From positions 1-64,000 of the forward strand of contig NZ_JAQWOO010000027.1 in NCBI RefSeq assembly GCF_029245835.1: a DNA stretch of 64,000 nucleotides. Direction: 5' to 3'. The DNA is from Algibacter sp. Its GTDB lineage: Bacteria > Bacteroidota > Bacteroidia > Flavobacteriales > Flavobacteriaceae. How positions within the stretch are numbered: the first letter of the stretch is position 1; every line of letters begins with the position of its first letter. The translations under genes and the position numbers were made by a program. Below are positions 60,277 to 64,000 of the stretch, one piece after another. The notes under the pieces were generated by a model that was not told the origin of the DNA, did no database searches, and saw only the letters and a program-made list of their open reading frames with translations.

Positions 60277-63200
60277 TTACTTCCTATAGAACTTAGCATA
60301 CCCACGATACGCAAAAAACCCTAAAACAGCTACTATACCACAAGCAATTGCAATAAACTTTACACTCACAATCTGGTCGCCACTAGCATAACTATGCAAG
60401 CCCGCTAAATAGAAATTCACACCAAAATAAGTCATTAAAATACTAGCAAAAGCTACAATAGACATGAGGTTAAAAAACCAACGCCCACGCAGCCCTGGTA
60501 CCAATCGCATATGAATCACAAACGCATAAATCATAATACTAATAAGTGCCCAAGTTTCTTTAGGATCCCAACCCCAATAGCGCCCCCAACTTTCGTTAGC
60601 CCACATGCCTCCTAAAAAGTTTCCAATAGTTAACATAACCAAACCAACCGTTAAAGCCATTTCGTTAATTACGGTTAGCTCTTTTATATTCAAATCCATT
60701 TTAGCTTTATTAGCTTTGGTAGTAAATATCATAAGTAATAACGATACGACACCTAGTATCATTCCTAAAGCAAACGGCCCATAACTGGCCACAATTACCG
60801 CCACATGAATCATGAGCCAATAACTATTTAAAACAGGTTGTAAATTGGCTATTGCAGGATCCATCCAATTCCAATGCGCAATCATTAAAATCATAGACGT
60901 TACAAACGCCGTAGATGCGATTGTTAAATCACTCTTTCTTCCAAAGGCTAAACCAAAAAACATAGTTGCCCAAGCCACATAAATCATAGACTCGTAAGCA
61001 TCACTCCATGGTGCATGCCCAGAAATATACCAACGTGCAATTAAACCCGCAGTATGCAATATAAACAAGCCTAAAATAATAAACTTAAAAACAGTTACAG
61101 AAACATTAACAAACGTCCTTTTGCCATTAAATATCTGAACAATCAATAATACAAACAACAAACTGCCGGCATACAAATACCAACTAAATAATTTTTTAAA
61201 AATATCATACTTGTTGTAAAGCACTTCTGTTTTTACTTTATCGTCACTCAGCATAACAGCTCCACCATAACGATGTTGTGTTTTCTTGAATGCCGTTAAT
61301 AGCTTTTCAGCTTCTTCAAAATCACCTGTTTTTTTAGCTTGATTTAAAGTAAACAAATAGGCTCTAAATCCATTTTTTACAAAATTTGAATAAAGAGAAT
61401 CTTTTATTGTAGAGGTATCTTTTCTATAATCAAAATTAGAAATCCACTTGTTATTCTCATCATTAGGAATTGGGAATATCTTTAAAGACATCCCTTCAAT
61501 AGTATTGTATAATAAATTTACCCGCTGATCGGTTTCTTTAAACTCCTTTTGAAAGCCGTTTGGTATTTGCGCTTTATAGGCTTCATCCAAATATGGCGCT
61601 AATTTATAGTCGCCTCTATCTGAAAAGAAATCGGCAAGTGGCACATATTTAGCATCCATAGCAACACCAATAAGTTTTCTAATAGAATCGCCTTTCTTAG
61701 CTTTTAAATAAATGATAGGTACATTATACCAGAGCATCGGACTTTCCTGAATGGAAAGAAATACCTGGTTGGCATCAAAACCTTCATAAGTATCACTTTT
61801 ACTTAGCTTCCTTAGCATTTCTGAAGCATACGTATTTACAGGCATCATTCGTCCACTTAAATCTTGAATCACTAAACGTCCAAATTTATCAGCATGTGAT
61901 TTTGGAGCCATATTAGCTTCTAAAATAGAATCTATTTGTGTTTTTGTAGGTTGTGAATGGTCATGTCCATCGCCTTCGTGGTGTTCTTGAGAAAATGCAT
62001 GCAACCCAAAACACAATACTAAAATAGTTAGCAACTTTGATTTTTTGGCTTTCACCTTCTCTAGGTAACGTTTTAAATCTCCAAAACGAGAATGTTTAGA
62101 AAACAGAATAGCCATCATCCCAAAGTATAACATAAAATAGCCAATGTAAGTTAACAATGTTCCCCAGAAATCATGATTTACAGAAAGGATTGTTCCTTTT
62201 TCATCAGGATCAAAACTCGACTGAAAAAACCGGTAACCACCATGGTCTAATATATTATTCATGAATATTTTATAATCATAATCTTCTGCGCTATCATCTA
62301 AAACAGTTACTTCACTTGAATATGCCGAATAACCACGCTCTGTTCCTGGATAACGCTCTGCTTCAAAATCGTTTAGTTTTAATGAGAAGGGTAACTCCAA
62401 CACTTTAGAGCCATACTTTAGTGCAAAGTCTAAACCGCCAACTTGTATTTGTTTAAAATTACTGTTGGTTCCTTTTCCTCCTAATAAACCCACACGTTTG
62501 GTTTCACCATTGGTTATGATATTTAATACCACCCCATCTTTATCATTTTTTAATAACTGCGATTTTTGAACGACATCAAAAACACCTTTTACAACGGGCT
62601 TAGGAAACACCATTTGCATATTACCAATAACATATCTTGAACGCAAATAAAGAGGCTGCAAACTATCTTTAACCAACTTACCTTGCGCTCTGGTAGCCAT
62701 AGTCATATATTCGCCTTCAAAAGGAGAATTAATACTTAACGAGTCGCCTTGATAGGTTATATTTATAGCTCCGTCTGTTGGTTTATTTAAGGCAAAAAGG
62801 ACGTTGTGAATACTTGAAACCTGCCCTACTTTTAAAAAGTGATTATGAGGTCCATTATCACCAGCTTCAACTACTTTCAAATAGGATTCACCAATAGCAT
62901 CAGGAATAATATCTTCTTCAGCCCCTACTATAAATTTTTCTAGTTCGATGGTAACGGGTTGCTGACCGTATTCTGTTTCAATTTTAAAATCATTATCCAA
63001 TCGTCCTGAAAAATCTACATGAGATTCAAGAAAACGCTGTTGTACTTGTCCGTTAATCTCATAATCGCCATCAATATAAGCGGTAATGTATGTTTTTTGT
63101 GAAAGGAATGTATTTTCGGTAGCGCCTTCGCGAATAGCCATCATGCCTTCAAAACTAGCATAACGTGTAATAAAGGCACCTAATAAAATAAAAATGAATG

Positions 63201-63462
63201 CTAAATGCAGAATAAATGTGGCCCACTTTTCCTTTTTGTACAATCTGAATCTGACAATATTTCCCGTGAAATTAATTATGAAAAATACCATAATGGCTTC
63301 AAACCACCACGCATTATAAATAAGATTTCTAGTGTATGGCGTTGGCGATGTTTCTTGTCCTGAGTCTAAAATAGTACCAGTTGCCATAGCAACAGCAAAA
63401 AGGATAAATAAAACAGCAGTAAGTCTGGTTGAAAAGAAAATATTGGCGAGCTTTTTTTGCAT
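60277..63462 (-). CDS. Cytochrome c maturation protein, ResB-CcsA fusion
   Basis: The 1061-residue inner-membrane protein joins a ResB-like N-terminal half (about 1-480, with four helices and a large periplasmic part) to a CcsA-like C-terminal half (about 780-1061). The latter has the heme-handling motif WGRYWGWDPKETWALIS (WWD-type) and conserved histidines around HTAGLIARWY and MIHVAVIVASYGP. A His-rich periplasmic linker (HEGDGHDHSQ, about 490) lies between them. System II maturation moves heme out and attaches it to apocytochromes. The fusion is usual in Bacteroidota. A nuclease-like gene follows after 3 bp. Confidence 0.93.
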   Translation of the reverse strand: MQKKLANIFFSTRLTAVLFILFAVAMATGTILDSGQETSPTPYTRNLIYNAWWFEAIMVFFIINFTGNIVRFRLYKKEKWATFILHLAFIFILLGAFITRYASFEGMMAIREGATENTFLSQKTYITAYIDGDYEINGQVQQRFLESHVDFSGRLDNDFKIETEYGQQPVTIELEKFIVGAEEDIIPDAIGESYLKVVEAGDNGPHNHFLKVGQVSSIHNVLFALNKPTDGAINITYQGDSLSINSPFEGEYMTMATRAQGKLVKDSLQPLYLRSRYVIGNMQMVFPKPVVKGVFDVVQKSQLLKNDKDGVVLNIITNGETKRVGLLGGKGTNSNFKQIQVGGLDFALKYGSKVLELPFSLKLNDFEAERYPGTERGYSAYSSEVTVLDDSAEDYDYKIFMNNILDHGGYRFFQSSFDPDEKGTILSVNHDFWGTLLTYIGYFMLYFGMMAILFSKHSRFGDLKRYLEKVKAKKSKLLTILVLCFGLHAFSQEHHEGDGHDHSQPTKTQIDSILEANMAPKSHADKFGRLVIQDLSGRMMPVNTYASEMLRKLSKSDTYEGFDANQVFLSIQESPMLWYNVPIIYLKAKKGDSIRKLIGVAMDAKYVPLADFFSDRGDYKLAPYLDEAYKAQIPNGFQKEFKETDQRVNLLYNTIEGMSLKIFPIPNDENNKWISNFDYRKDTSTIKDSLYSNFVKNGFRAYLFTLNQAKKTGDFEEAEKLLTAFKKTQHRYGGAVMLSDDKVKTEVLYNKYDIFKKLFSWYLYAGSLLFVLLIVQIFNGKRTFVNVSVTVFKFIILGLFILHTAGLIARWYISGHAPWSDAYESMIYVAWATMFFGLAFGRKSDLTIASTAFVTSMILMIAHWNWMDPAIANLQPVLNSYWLMIHVAVIVASYGPFALGMILGVVSLLLMIFTTKANKAKMDLNIKELTVINEMALTVGLVMLTIGNFLGGMWANESWGRYWGWDPKETWALISIMIYAFVIHMRLVPGLRGRWFFNLMSIVAFASILMTYFGVNFYLAGLHSYASGDQIVSVKFIAIACGIVAVLGFFAYRGYAKFYRK

Positions 63463-63707
63463 AATCTGAAGCCTTTTTAAAGGTTCTGCAAATTTAATGA
63501 TTAATGTTTATTATGAAGTGTTAAAGTGTTGTAAAAAATTGATAGAAGCTAGAAGACAAGGGACTGATGACAGAAGACCGAAATTATTACGCTGAGATTC
63601 GCTGAGTTTCACAAAGATACACGGAGTTAAAATTGATTGCTTATGTATTCTGATTTTGTCGGGAAAAGCCACGAAAACCTAAAGACCGAACTTACTGAAT
63701 ACTGAGA
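63463..63707. other. Intergenic spacer without gene
   Basis: The 245 bp between the ccs gene and the hemoglobin gene contains a repetitive-looking stretch (CGCTGAGATTCGCTGAGTTT, about 63590-63610) but no convincing reading frame, tRNA or terminator. It should contain the promoter of the ccs gene. Confidence 0.5.
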
Positions 63708-64000
63708 CTATTTACTTCTTGCTTCAAAAATTTTTAAATATAAAAACGTTCCCATTTTTCTGGCGCGACGTTTCGCGTTTTCTGCATTATCGCCTTCAAA
63801 AAGTTCTTGTATCGTTTCAAACCAAAGGTTTAGCCACAATCCAAAGTGTAACTCTGTAATGCTATTGTTATGGTCTTTATCCACTTTTATATGAGCTTCA
63901 AGAGGGTCGCCATGATATTTATGTTCTAATTTGCGCGTCATAAACAAACTGGTTTCCCAAAAGGTAGTTAGCCTATCTAGATGGGCATCCCAATCTTTAA
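63708..64000 (-). CDS. Group III truncated hemoglobin, 5' end outside window
   Basis: The visible 97 codons form the C-terminal three-quarters of a group III truncated hemoglobin. The frame continues past the window edge, beginning within DWDAHLDRLTTFWETSLF. Family marks are FWETSLFMTRKLEHKYHGDP and ELHFGLWLNLWFETIQELF, whose His (HFGLW, distal to LxxxW) is in the region of the proximal ligand. Length to the stop agrees with the family. These proteins bind oxygen or nitric oxide. The true start is not visible. Confidence 0.85.
   Translation of the reverse strand, partial: KDWDAHLDRLTTFWETSLFMTRKLEHKYHGDPLEAHIKVDKDHNNSITELHFGLWLNLWFETIQELFEGDNAENAKRRARKMGTFLYLKIFEARSK

Overview
The window comes from a member of the Flavobacteriaceae (Bacteroidota). 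The DNA is AT-rich, and translation starts mostly lack Shine-Dalgarno sequences. Several upstream regions carry the Bacteroidota -7 element TAnnTTTG. Lineage markers include gldF and gldG (gliding motility), bshB1 (bacillithiol synthesis), a Lacal_2735-type small protein, a DUF2452 protein, 7TM-AraC regulators and carboxypeptidase-regulatory-domain TonB receptors. Function calls rest on motifs read by eye and family knowledge; no database search was run.

Layout. 1-5.4 kb: a YceI protein, a Crp/Fnr regulator divergent from a Bcr/CflA-type drug exporter, a DinB-fold protein behind an MsbA-like ABC exporter, and a 39-aa basic protein. 5.6-21.6 kb: a large acetate-use locus. It has an FAH hydrolase, two tandem copies of a cNMP/CBS/DUF294 nucleotidyltransferase plus DnaQ-fold exonuclease pair, acetyl-CoA synthetase (acs), a receiver-only response regulator, a CrbS-like kinase fused to a sodium:solute symporter, its small membrane partner, the acetate symporter ActP with DUF4212, a porin, and a zinc-ribbon/HTH protein. 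21.7-31 kb: an alanine/glycine symporter, a DUF1624 membrane protein, a 7TM-AraC regulator, two TonB-dependent outer-membrane proteins and an alpha-carbonic anhydrase lipoprotein. 31-38.9 kb: a HAD phosphatase, small conserved proteins, a flavin oxidoreductase, a serine hydrolase/NAD-binding/membrane protein group, purC and phoH. 39-44.5 kb: SAM hydroxide adenosyltransferase, a monooxygenase-fold protein, gldF - BamE-like protein - gldG, and dnaN. 44.5-51 kb: a repeat-rich scar, a DUF4870 protein, a universal stress protein, a DUF3108 protein, two M28 peptidase lipoproteins and tRNA-His. 51-64 kb: bshB1, an SLC13 permease, rlmF, a MATE exporter, a HAD hydrolase, mscL, a SatD/DUF3307 pair, a ResB-CcsA cytochrome c maturation fusion, and the 3' part of a group III truncated hemoglobin that runs off the end.

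How the genes fit together. The acetate locus looks self-contained: outer-membrane entry (porin), inner-membrane uptake (DUF4212/ActP), activation (Acs), sensing (SSS-STAC-kinase plus receiver), and two candidate nucleotidyl-transfer/removal pairs. The receiver has no DNA-binding domain, so the transcriptional output of this system is unknown.

Decay is unusually visible. The porin and the alanine symporter each carry one in-frame stop codon. There are remnants of a lipoprotein gene, an acyl-CoA ligase 3' end, a purC 3' end, a restriction-modification 3' end lying between two 175-180 bp direct repeats, and partial tRNA-His copies. At least four families of dispersed hairpin repeats occupy the intergenic spaces.
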